Shown: piece after piece, positions 11,159-21,087 of the stretch | Layout: every line of letters starts with the position of its first letter | How positions within the stretch are numbered: position 1 is the stretch's first letter | Source: Haematobia irritans | Lineage: Eukaryota; Arthropoda; Insecta; Diptera; Muscidae | Reading direction: 5' to 3' | DNA: 64,000 bases | Assembly: GCF_050003625.1 (NCBI RefSeq) | Contig: NC_134400.1 | Coordinates: 225,472,085 to 225,536,084, forward strand | Program-made: the position numbers and the translations under genes | Notes under the pieces: model-generated | Databases searched by the model: none | Told to the model about the DNA's origin: nothing | What the model saw: only the letters and a program-made list of their open reading frames with translations

Positions 11159-11413
11159 GTGGATCAAAATACTGTCTCATACAATGTGTTTACTGATGCG
11201 ACGAATACTTTTGTGAGCATTTTTTTAGTTTTTTGATTTAATGTTTAGAATGAATACAATGAGGTTAATTTCTTGATTTTTTATTTACGTTTTGTTTTTA
11301 TCTATGTCCAAGGAAACATTTCAATAAAACTATTTAATAAAAATATTAAACGGTTTACAAAAAAAATACATATCAAGAAAGCAAAAAAACGAATACTTTT
11401 GTGAGTCACTGTA

Positions 11414-11726
11414 TGTAAATTAAAAAGGAAAATTTATCCTAAATTAAAAGGAAAATTAATTCAGATTTATTTTTGTTTAGGAGGAAAAATAACAAAAACA
11501 AGTTTTTTTGGCTTAACAAAAAAGGAGCAACTGCTGTTTATGGGCCTCTCACCGAATTACTTAAAATTAATATATTTTGTGTCATTCGGTGAGCTGATTC
11601 CAACAAAGTGACCCATACCCGGGGGAAGTACCCGGGTCTTGAGATATATCCCTCCAAAGGGTCAATAAAAACTTGATATATCTCTGCATGCACTTTTATA
11701 CGCAAAAAATATTTTTTTAATATTTA
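11414..11726. other. Left flank of the foldback element
   Basis: Holds two small hairpins: CTCACCGAA...TTCGGTGAG (about 11547-11594) and CCCGGGGGAAGTACCCGGG (about 11619-11637). No gene. It may be part of the same inverted-repeat unit that follows. Confidence 0.4.
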
Positions 11727-12412
11727 ATTTAGTTTGGGAGATATAAAAAAAAAAGAAAAAATTTACCCTAATTTTTTGTTATTTTCGTTCTATCCCAAAA
11801 ACTATTCGATTATACCCAATGATTTTTTATACATAGCTGAAAGCCTAGTTTCTGGCCTTTCGATTGATGTACTACATGTCTTTATAGGTCCATAGCAAAG
11901 TTATTGAGCTTTTATTCTGAGTAGAAAAAAATTGTTTTATAACTGAAATAATTTTTGTATGTTGTAATTATTAACCCAAGGGGGAAAAGTGGCCGGACAG
12001 AGTCCAAAGTGGGCTAACGTGGACCCAAGGGGGGAGATTAGCCGGCCTTCGGCCGGGGTTTAAGACTTTCACCTATGGACAGAGTCCAAAGTGGGCTAAC
12101 ACAGGCCCAAGGGGGAAATGTAGCCGGCCGGACAGAGTCCAAAGTGGGCTAACGTGGACCCAAGGGGGAAGAGTAGCCGGCCGAGGTTTAAGACTTTCTC
12201 CTATGGACAGAGTCCAAAGTGGGCTAACGCAAACACGAGGGGAGAAAATATTTCAATAATAATACATTTTTTTCTACTCAGAATAAAAACTCCATAACTT
12301 TGCTAAAAGTGGACTTATAAAGACATGTTGTACATCAATCGAAAGGCCAGAATATAACGAAAATAACAAAAAAATAGGGTAAAAAATTTCTTTTTTTATT
12401 TATATCTCCCAA
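11727..12412. mobile_element. Foldback-type repeat: about 190-bp arms around a GC-rich tandem array
   Basis: The left arm (about 11727-11930) and right arm (about 12262-12412) are diverged reverse complements. They share GGGAGATATAAA, TTGTTATTTTCGTT, TTTCGATTGATGTAC and TATTCTGAGTAGAAAAAAA. The loop is 11975-12250, a GC-rich block unlike anything else in this AT-rich window. No reading frame supports a protein. The superfamily is unknown to me. Confidence 0.75.
11975..12250. repeat. GC-rich composite tandem repeat
   Basis: The 20-base word GGACAGAGTCCAAAGTGGGC occurs four times, at 11995, 12077, 12130 and 12205. The spacings of 82, 53 and 75 indicate two rounds of a composite unit of about 130 bp. 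Between copies lie CCCAAGGGGG and GCCGGCC words, plus a GGTTTAAGACTTTC spacer. It sits in the loop of the foldback. Confidence 0.85.
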
Positions 12413-12659
12413 AATTTTCTTTTGATTTTGTAGCTGGGATCTCAAGCTTTCAGGTATATAATATAAGTAAGTAAGAAAATGGCTGGCGAAAAAGAGTTGT
12501 AAAATGGCCATTAGAACGAAAATAAACCAGCCCCAGAAATAAATTATTACACTGAAGAAAGCTTACTCTTGTTCAAAGATTTTAATTCGTTTTTCTATCA
12601 GTTTTACTCATGTAATATCAAACTCCTTCATAATCGTATTTTTTTTTCATTCGTTTCAG

Positions 12660-12893
12660 GAGCATTTTTTCAAATGGGATGCATCCTGTTTTCAATTTTT
12701 TTGCCTTACGCTTCATTTTACCATATCAACAAACTAGATTCTGAGGTAATAGTTTAAATTCATATATTAAATATAATTGTGTAATATTATTAAATAATAC
12801 TTTATATTGCAGGACAGTAAGACAATTGGCAGTGATTCGCAGCCTCGGCGTTTGCACAAAGCAAGGAAGCAAGAAAAGAAAAAAAGGCGCTAA
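12660..12893 (+). CDS. Last two exons of an unidentified small membrane protein (partial)
   Basis: Exon 12660-12745 follows a good acceptor (TCGTTTCAG) and ends at a GTAATA donor. Exon 12813-12893 follows TATATTGCAG and ends at a TAA stop. Phases agree. The peptide has one strongly hydrophobic segment (FFQMGCILFSIFLPYASFY), then a polar stretch and a basic C-terminus ending KKKRR. Lysines at -3 and -4 would fit an ER-retrieval (KKxx-like) signal. The upstream exon is not found: the 12569-12659 frame lacks an ATG, and foldback repeats lie before it. The exon structure is convincing, but I do not recognise the family. It could instead be the last membrane helix of a larger protein. Confidence 0.55.
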
Positions 12894-13880
12894 ATGTCGC
12901 TAAGATTTTTAAAATATATTTTATATTTTTTATAAATACAGAGTACAGGAAAATACTCCTCAACTAATACCGAACTATGTCAACCCGTAAGTTATAAACT
13001 AACGACTAAGAGATCTGCGATAGCTCATCAAAACTCCGCGGGCAATGGAGGCACCAATATATTTAATTAATTTTTGTAATTTTGTAATTTGTAATTTTTG
13101 TATGATTGCAATTCTATTTTGTCGAAGCCGTTCCGTTGCATCGCAGATTGCAATAACATCTGGTGGATAGATGCGGTTATGAAAATGGTCATGTGTCGGA
13201 CTACGTCCGACACTTCTTACGTTGACCCTTCTCAAGATTTATGGATTTTAGATCGTTGATATTCTTTTAAAAGATTTTTAGGACACAAACTTCCTTTTTT
13301 CTCGTCGATTTGTTTACTTTTTCACGCACACGTTGCAATCTATATCCAAAGATAATTGATACCAACTTTGTATGACGATGAATAAAAAATAATTTTAATG
13401 TGATCTAAAAATGTTATTAAATTTCTAAAAATTTCTATCATGTTTTATTATTATTACATTTGGAAATTTTTACTATTTTTGTTTTCATCAAATCTTTATT
13501 AAAATATTGGCTGTTAATTTTTTCATAATTTAAATTGATGTCTATTTTTTTCACCTTCTTGATATTTTACTTTTCAATATTTAAATGCTTTTCCGACATA
13601 TGAATTCATGTTTTCAACCTTTAAATATTGTTTAATTTTTAGCATAAATTTCTAAATACGACCCACCCAAATATATTTTGCACATATATTCATCAATTGC
13701 GATCTTAATTTACCTATTCTCCTTAGAACAATAGTTAATAGCACACTCCCATCGTCATCAACAATCGACGTCCCTATTCTTCTTCTATTCTTTGACCCGT
13801 TACAAATGAAAAGTTAGACATCAAATTAAATCAAACTACAACAAATTAACGTAAATTCAAACAGTGCTAAATGAATTTAT
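12894..13880. other. Intergenic, no gene recognised
   Basis: Contains 3' UTR-like sequence after 12893 and a hairpin GTGTCGGACTACGTCCGACAC (about 13193-13214, written as two arms GTGTCGGAC and GTCCGACAC around TAC). The rest is AT-rich. The 78-codon minus frame at 12999-13235 lacks an ATG and has no family features. Confidence 0.4.
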
Positions 13881-15212
13881 AATCGAGTTTAGCCGCTAAA
13901 ATCGCTAAAGTGAAAACTAAATCAGTAATTGTTGCAATTTTTATTATGACTTGATGGGGAATAGCCCAAAGCAAATTTTCACAAAGTTTGTATTCCTTAA
14001 AGGTGGGTATTAAGTTCGAGTTTAGCTGCTAAAATAGTCATTTTTTCACTAAAGGTGGGTATTAAGTTCGAGTTTAGCCGCTAAAGGTGAGTACTATGTT
14101 CGGGGTTTTCACCAAAACACTAAATTAAAACTACAAATATATTTATGAAGACGATTATATTTTGATCGAGTCTTGCCAAATAATGGATGGAAAAGATCCA
14201 AGGAATTGATTGCAAATAATTTTATATTTCTAAATTAGTTAATTAAAAAAAGTAACCGTGAAAACAAGCTGCTTTTCAGCTTGAAAACTGAACATATAGT
14301 ACTCAGCTTAAAATCGTCATTTTTTCACGATTACTTTTTTATTTATTTTATTTCAAACATCAATACATAATAAGGCCTATATACATGTATTGTAAGATTA
14401 ACTACTACGACTAAGTTGTAGTATAACTAATTATCCATTTTATGGAATACAAACTTTGTGAAAATTTGCTTTGGGCTATTCCCCATCAAGTTATAATGAA
14501 ATCTGCAACAAATATGTATAATTTTAAGCCTTTTTTACTGATTTAGTTTTCACTTTAGTGAAAAAAACGACGATTTTAACGTCTAAACTCTAAATTAATA
14601 CTCACCTTAAAGTGAAAACTAAATCAGTAAAATTTCATTATAGCTTGATGGGGAATAATCCAAAGCTAATGTTCACAAAGTTTGTGTTCCTTAAAATGGA
14701 TTATTAAAGAAAAGTAATCGAGAAAAAATGGAAATTTTAGTGGCTAAACTCGAACTAAATACCCTCCTTAAAATCGCCATTTTTCACGATTACTTTTCTT
14801 TAATAATCCATTTTAGATAATAAAAACTACAAAAAGTTGTTTTGGGCTATTTCCCATTAAGTTGTATTAAAATTTGCAACATAGAGGTATTATTTTATAA
14901 TTTTTTTACTTGATGGGGAATAGCCCAAAGGAAATTTTCACAAAGTTTGTATTCCATTTAGCGGCTAAAGGTGGGCACTAAGTTCGAGTTTAGTCGCTAA
15001 AATCAAAACTAAGTCTGAAAAAACAGAATAAAATTATATCTTCTTGTTGCAAATTTTATTATATCTTGATGGGGAATGATCCAATGCAAATATTAAAAAT
15101 GTTTGTTTTCGGTGAAATGAATTACTAAAGAAAAGTAACCTGAAAAAATGACCAATTTATCGCGATAATATCAACTTAATACTGGCCTTAAACTCGAACT
15201 TAGTACCCACCT
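13881..15212. mobile_element. Cluster of nested and truncated family A MITEs with one B insertion
   Basis: At least five partial A elements lie head to tail or inside each other. They are recognised by AGGTGGGTATTAAG or its complement at about 13998, 14053, 14755, 14960 and 15195, and by the shared interior (TTGATGGGGAATAGCCCAAAG). The A start at about 13998 falls inside the CCTTAAAATGG segment of an older A copy. The B element is listed separately. Full dissection by eye is not certain. Confidence 0.75.
14085..14308. mobile_element. MITE family B nested in A, TAA duplication
   Basis: Starts AGGTGAGTACTATGTTC and ends ATAGTACTCAGCT. TAA is present at 14082-14084 and 14309-14311. The host site reads GCTAAAATCG in other A copies, so removing the insert and one TAA restores A exactly. 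Confidence 0.88.
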
Positions 15213-15782
15213 TACCGAAATAAAACATGAAACCTGAAATCAAAAGTGTTTTAAATCAAACAATTAAAAGGCAATCAAGCGGTAAAAGCGGACGAACGGA
15301 AATTACAACAATCAATTCAACGAAATAAACTTTAAAACCAAACAATAATATAGAGGGAAAAAACACCCCCACTGAACAGTTACTTTTCTTTAACAATTAA
15401 TTTTAAAGGAATTAAACATTTTCAATTGTTGGTTTGGATCATTCCGACGTCCAGGAAACGATGAAATAAATTTGTTTTATTTGCATTTTTAAAAACTTTA
15501 CCAAAATAGCCCTAAAACATAAATATTACATTGGTAATTAAAGAAAAATATAAATTATTGCCAATATAGAATGGGTAATGAAATACACAGCGTGTACCAG
15601 AATATTTTATAATCCATGTTCTTTAATGTCGTTGTTAATAAACTACTAATTCTTAAAGAAGATTATTTTCTATGTTATTTTGCTGTACACATGCAATAAA
15701 AGTTTTAAAAAATTACTTTGCAGAACGAATTTCATTTTCATAGAAATATAAAAAATTAAAATTATATGCCTTATATTACAAT
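15213..15782. other. Spacer between the MITE cluster and Prmt7
   Basis: AT-rich, without a credible frame or a repeat that I recognise. Confidence 0.35.
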
Positions 15783-15785
15783 TTA

Positions 15786-15920
15786 AGGCCGGTATTAAGT
15801 TCGAATTATCTTGCTAAAATAGGCAAATGTTCATGGTTAATAATCTTTAATAATTCAAAGGAAATGAATTATATATTTATTTTCGATTTTAGAGGCTAAA
15901 CTCGAACTTAATAACCACCT
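15786..15920. mobile_element. Short family A MITE forming the 3' end of the Prmt7 coding region
   Basis: The 135-bp element has ends AGGCCGGTATTAAGTTC and GAACTTAATAACCACCT, flanked by TTA at 15783-15785 and 15921-15923. Read on the minus strand its terminus supplies Gly-Gly-Tyr and the stop codon of Prmt7. Confidence 0.82.
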
Positions 15921-18143
15921 TTAACATCAAAATTAAAGTCCAATACTCCTTTCTTAGGTTTGAATTCAACACGCCATTCTACATAGCTTTTTCCACTTTC
16001 GACTTTGTGACACTGGCTCATTAAATGTACTCCTTGCCTGGTGAACATGTCCCATTTCACATATTGTCCCATTAGATCTATCGGTTCCACTGGCCCTGAA
16101 CTTATAATGGACTTTGGCGAATTGGACTCATCTAAATGCCAGTCTACCCATAGTGCTATCCCATTGCAACGAGATGAACTGGAATAAACATTGATATTAT
16201 TGTTATTATTATTTTACTCAGTACGTACAATTGAAATGGAATTTTGCCCTGGGTGGACTGATCTTTCTCAAAGTCTTGAAAATTCACTTCTAACAAAATT
16301 TGCGGCTTTGCTAAGGCCCTGCACGGATATTCCCAAAGGGGTTGCGACTCCACTTTAGATTGTGTCAGGAACATAGATTTCTGAAATTTTATATGAAGTT
16401 AAAAAATAATATAATAAGTATGGCTCTTACCTCCACCATTTCATCGAAAAGTCTTAAATCGAAACCCTCGCATTCTTTTACAGGCGTTCTGATCTTGTGC
16501 AAATGCAGAAATTCGACGGGCAAGCAATAAATGTCTGCTGAATAGGGTGATACTTTTACAGATTGAGGCAATTTGTTTTTTATTTGCATCAACAATGTTC
16601 CGAAATAAAAGTTGTCCCACGGAAGTATGGACGTTATGAAATAAGGCTCCGAAAATACAAACTCAATGGTTTGTAGAGTATCATCAGATAAATCACTCAG
16701 CTTCTCAACAAAATTAACATTTTTAATTTGGTTAAATTCAGCTACCTTTTGCATGAAATGTCTTGAATAGCGATGTGGTTCATGGCAAAATACTTCTTTC
16801 GCTCCCAAAGCGCTACAAGCTAATCCAAGAACACAACCATCGCCTAAGACAAGAGTTCTGGTTTCATTTGTAATGTTCTCTTCAAGAAGTCTTATAAATC
16901 CCTTATTACGCACTCCTTGATTCACTTGTCCTATTCTTGATCTTGGGTATGTAAGATGCATACTACAGGAACACTCGTGTCTTTTCACATGCGTATTTCC
17001 ATTGTAATCCTTAGGAAAAACATCGAACCACAATGAATATTCGTCATGATTGGCAGTCAAGATAAAGTAATCATTTGTTTGCAGGTTCAGAGGTTTCGGT
17101 ACATAGTATATTGCTTGCATCCAGTGATCTCTCCAAGGAATTATATTAGGTAGTTGGTCGGAAGGTTGCCTTTTGGCAGCCAGATCTTTAAGTTCTGGAT
17201 GTGCCCAGAATGGTGCACAGGATAATTTTATATTACCTTCAATGTCTAAAGATATCTCCCACCAATAAAATACTAAATCAGTGCTGCCCACAGAACACGT
17301 TTTAACATTGAAATTTCGTTCTCGTTTCGATTCCCTCGCTACCTTACTGTTGAAGTCAAAATCAAATACAACCATTGGCTCGGAAATGGGTCTAAATTTA
17401 TCCAAAGGTAGTTGGGAGAGTTGTACATCATGAAGGTTCGCTTCTCCTTTGCAGTCAGTGATTTCACCTGGAGGTCGCAACAACACGTCTCCATCTAAGT
17501 TCGCTAAAATTTTCAAAGTATTCCATTGTCCTGCCAAATTAGAAGTTACTACTTGAGCAAAGCATGTGGCTTTTGAAGGAATGCAAATAACATCGTCAGT
17601 CAACAAGTGCTCATGAGCATGGTTATAAATGCCGATCGCACCTTCTCCTATCAATTCAGTATCCAAAACTTCACTGACCAATACATTCGCCTTCATCGCC
17701 ATGTCTTGGCCAACTTTTATATCTGTTGACCGTTTTTTTATTAACTTTACTTTGTTCTTCATGCCATTGCTTTCCAATATACTTTCAGCACAATTCGCCA
17801 TAGGTAAAAAAGCTTCGCAGGCAGTTACCGAGTCTGCCCCAGATTGAACAGCCATCATTGATAAAATACCCGTACCTGTCCCTATATCCAGAACATGAGC
17901 TTTCTTACCTTGATCGTGCAACATTGAAATAGTTTTCTGAAGGGCTTCGAAATATTTTTGATTTCTCTCCCGGTCGTGGAGCATATCGCCAAATCCAGCA
18001 TTAGCCACTTCTTGGTGATAGTCGTAAGTATCTTCTTTCGATGCCCATTCATTTTGCCCTGTAATAGGGTTCAATACCTGAGTAAACAGTGCCATAACTC
18101 GTTTTGGAACCACCAAAATATTGACATTAAACCTCGTAATCAT
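15908..18143 (-). CDS. Art7: Protein arginine N-methyltransferase 7
   Basis: Transfers methyl groups from S-adenosylmethionine to protein arginines; the PRMT7 family makes monomethylarginine. Minus-strand exons are 18143-16431, 16380-16229 and 16178-15908, with short introns of 50 bp each. Starting at the second Met (18095, MALFTQVLNP) gives 695 residues, the usual length. The first Met adds 16 residues and is less likely. The first methyltransferase module has motif I (VLDIGTGTG, residues 68-76) and the double-E loop (SEVLDTELIGEG, Glu142 and Glu151). A second, degenerate module follows (LVLGDGCVLGLA, FSEPYF), the tandem arrangement that marks PRMT7. The exon 2 donor was chosen by phase (TT joined to T). 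The last residues GGY and the stop come from a MITE. Confidence 0.95.
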
Positions 18144-18295
18144 AAAATGCCTTTGCTACACGGTTCTTTTCCTCTAGTACGACGAAACATGTTATTTTCA
18201 TAAACAGTGTTGCCAGATCAAATAAAATCAGTTAAATCATTAAAATAATGCTAAAAACGATATTAAAGTGCCAAAACAAAACAAAATTAATTTAA
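18144..18295 (-). promoter_or_regulatory. 5' flank of Prmt7
   Basis: The 150 bases up to the H element should contain the 5' UTR and core promoter. There is no clear TATA box. The H element therefore lies very close to the transcription start. Confidence 0.35.
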
Positions 18296-18434
18296 TAGCC
18301 TGTTTCTGTATGTCGAACGAGCTCTATCGATCGACTGAAATGGAAACAAACAGCTGAATTTATAACCAAAAATCAGCTGTTTCTACGCATTTCAGTCGAT
18401 CGATAGAGCTTGTTCGACATACAGAAACAGGCAG
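18296..18434. mobile_element. MITE family H, 139 bp, nearly palindromic
   Basis: The arms GCCTGTTTCTGTATGTCGAA and its complement extend about 50 bp with few mismatches. TAA stands at 18293-18295 and 18435-18437. The length equals the copy at 28793-28931. It could form a long hairpin if transcribed. Confidence 0.85.
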
Positions 18435-18481
18435 TAAAAATAACATTTCCCAACCCAGTAAACGTGGGATGGCGTTTTTCA
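18435..18481. mobile_element. Left fragment of a G-like element split by F elements
   Basis: CCCA...AAAC followed by GGCGTTTTTC resembles the end of family G. The match resumes at 18969 (AAATGC, then TTTTCAGTTTGAGGG). The TCA at the break is repeated on the other side of the F pair. Confidence 0.5.
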
Positions 18482-18968
18482 TGCGCTTTACAGACTATCA
18501 GTTATTCCGGACGACAGTGCTCGTGTCGAACATATCCCATATATTGTGCACATTATAAGTTAAGTCCGAAGGCATAATCGATACTGCTACATGTTTATGG
18601 GATCGATAACACATTTACCGATTATTTAGTCATCGCCGACAAGTCGTATCGATTCGACACACTGTAAGATTCTTTACAAACACCAACATTCCGTCCGGAA
18701 TAGCTGATAGTCTGTAATGCGCTTTACAGACTATCAGTTATTCCGGACGACAGTGATCGTGTCGAACATATCCCATATATTGTGCACATTATAAGTTAAG
18801 TCCGAAGGCATAATCGATACTGCTGCATGTTTATGGGATCGATAACACATTTACCGATTATTTAGTCATCGCCGACAAGTCGTATCGATACGACACACTG
18901 CAAGATTTTTTACAAACACCGACATTCCGTCCGGAATAACTGATAGTCTGTAAAGTGCATAAAGCGCA
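18482..18968. mobile_element. Two fused family F MITEs
   Basis: Each unit of about 240 bp starts TGCGCTTTACAGACTATCAG and ends with its complement, with a GATCGATAACACATTTACCG core. The first unit loses its last bases where the second begins (18718). The pair is flanked by TCA (18479-18481 and 18969-18971), the site read intact in other G copies. Confidence 0.85.
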
Positions 18969-19103
18969 TCAAATGCATAACATTTTCAGTTTGAGGGCAA
19001 ATACCATTTTCAACATAAATTCAAATTGACTTGAAACAGCTAACCTTTTTTTCTGTTGTCCAGTTACTTCCGAGGAAGAATTATTTGGTCAGTGGACTAC
19101 TAA

Positions 19104-19518
19104 TGCGCTTTACAGACTATCTGTTATTCCGGACGACAGTGCTCGTGTCGAACATATCCCATATATTGTGCACATTATAAGTTAAGTCCGAAGGCATAAT
19201 CGATACTGCTGCATGTTTATGGGATCGAAAACACATTTTAGTCATCGCCTACAAGTCGTATCGAACCGACACATAATGCGCTTCACAGACTATCAGTTAT
19301 TCCGGACGACAGTGCTCGTGTCGAACATATCCCATATATTGTGCACATTATAAGTTAAGTCCGAAGGCATAATCGATACTGCTGCATGTTTATGGGATCG
19401 ATAACACATTTACCGATTATTTAGTCATCGCCGACAAGTCGTATCGATTCGACACACTGTAAGATTCTTTACAAACACCGACATTCCGTCCGGAATAGAT
19501 CATAGTCTGTAAAGCGCA
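19104..19518. mobile_element. Two more family F MITEs (19104-19273 truncated, 19277-19518 complete)
   Basis: The second unit is complete, with TAA at 19274-19276 and 19519-19521. The first keeps its left end but is cut before its right terminus. It also lacks the CCGATTATT piece of the core. Confidence 0.85.
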
Positions 19519-19521
19519 TAA

Positions 19522-20298
19522 GTGACACTGCAACAATCGCCAACTGTGATAGTATTTTGCCTATTCGCATGAAAGTATTTTGCCATCACTATTGTTACAA
19601 GAGCCATTTTATATTTTGTGAAACACTAAGCACAACTAGCTTCTTATAATTTATTTAAATAAAAACGATAATGAAGTGCTGAAACCATAGTTATTTCGCT
19701 TAAAATTGTGAATGGTATATTGGTGAACAATTTTTGAATTTCCAAATGGAATGAAGTGATAGTTTTTCACATATTTTTCCAGACACCCTGCCTCCATTGG
19801 GAATAAAAGCACTGGCTGATAGACGCTACAACATGGAACTTGCAACTCAACATCAATCTTTTATTAATGCACAAAAATATGTTAACTGTGATGTGATAGT
19901 CGTATAAATGTTATATTTATGAGAATTTATAAATGTTTAATAAAATTAATAAACATCAAAGCAATCGTGTTTTACTTGACCGCAATAATTCTTTTACAAC
20001 TATCTTAAAATGCACTTTCTCTGATTGTTTGAAGGGGCTCTTATTGGCGTCCTTCTAAATGTATCCAAAAGGGCACCTAATAATTTTATTTATTTATTTC
20101 ATATAATACCCAAAGCTTACAATGCCAATACAATAATATTATATATTTTATAATTGCACTCATGCGATACTTTTTTGTAGTAACTTGGCGTGGTACAACT
20201 TCTCAACAGTGACGTCGCTTTTCCGAGGAGTTTTTGATATTGTATACGACTGTTTTCGGCTTAGTGGGGACTCTCAGATTCAAAAAATGTTGGCAGGG
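19522..20298 (+). mobile_element. Family J DNA transposon, left end missing
   Basis: Matches the J copy at 22480-23266 in the opposite orientation. It runs from GTGACACTGCAACAATCGCC to the right terminus ATGTTGGCAGGG. The CCCTGCC left end is replaced by the F array. A short AT-rich insertion lies at about 20088-20152. No transposase is encoded. Confidence 0.8.
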
Positions 20299-20354
20299 TA
20301 CAAGCGAACTTTAAGTTAGTGTTTTTGGTAGTCATCCACTCATTTGACGGTAGG

Positions 20355-20637
20355 GTTGCTATTACAAAATTAACATTTTATTTTTCTTGGGCAATTGATC
20401 TGCTACTCCTTTGATCCTTTGTATATTTTCGGAAAAAATATGCGTTACCCACACAAATAGTTTTAATAAATAAATTATTTCTTAATTCACATCGCAAATG
20501 GCGCCATGAAATAAACGTCAGTTTTTCAACTCAAAAAAAAAAAAACAAAGTACCACAAATAGAAAAAATTTCGCTAGTTTTTCGCATTTTTGGGTTTGTA
20601 TGGAGTTTCAACGCGAAAACCGAACAGAGTGTCGGCC
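20355..20637. mobile_element. Family C MITE, left end lost
   Basis: Shares the GGGCAATTGATCTGCTA, AAATGGCGCC and GGAGTTTCAACGCGAAAACC segments of complete C copies. It ends GAGTGTCGGCCT. Confidence 0.75.
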
Positions 20638-21087
20638 TTAACGTGAAAATTCATTTCAATAAAATATATTATTGTGTTTTTTTTTGTGTTGTTTTCGGTT
20701 AAAATTGACTATGAGAACTTATTATTATTTAAAAAATTAATTTTAAGTATAACAAATTAACTTTTTTTCTATTTGTTCTTGGTACATTTTTTTTCAATTA
20801 GGATAGTTGCCAAAAACTCATACGTTGCCGTTATGTTACGTCATATCCAGGCCTTTAAGTTCATTCACAGCGCTGTAGTTTATCTGCACACCGTAGATGG
20901 CCCTTTTTCGTCTTCAAATGAGTGATTATTTAATTTGGCTTTAATTTGTTTTCTCTCCTTTGAAACACCAAATATTGTAAAAGCTTATACAATTCTATAC
21001 ATCCACTCCTGTTTTGTAATGCAAAATTTCGTACAAATTAGTCGATTTGTACGGTAATTCTTGATTTCCAAAAAGAAATAGAGTTGA
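20638..21087. other. Spacer, no gene seen
   Basis: AT-rich. No repeat family of this window is recognised in it. Confidence 0.35.

Larger units (their letters stand above)
9364..11411 (+). mobile_element. Tc1/mariner-like element, decayed and invaded by a LINE and SINE
   Basis: The outer ends CAGTGACTCACAAAAGTATT and its complement at 11390-11411 are each flanked by TA. The inverted repeat continues about 80 bp through a shared GTAAACCGTTTAA-like segment. A partial extra copy of the terminus (CGAATACTTTTGTGAGCAT, 11199-11217) inside the right end resembles the double-repeat ends of some Tc1 elements. Only the transposase C-terminus survives (11060-11158). The interior has been filled by a palindrome, a SINE and a LINE fragment. 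Confidence 0.85.

Noticed and set aside
12999..13235. 78-codon minus-strand frame near 13.1 kb
   Set aside because: It starts at TTG rather than ATG, overlaps a hairpin, and shows no domain or splice context.
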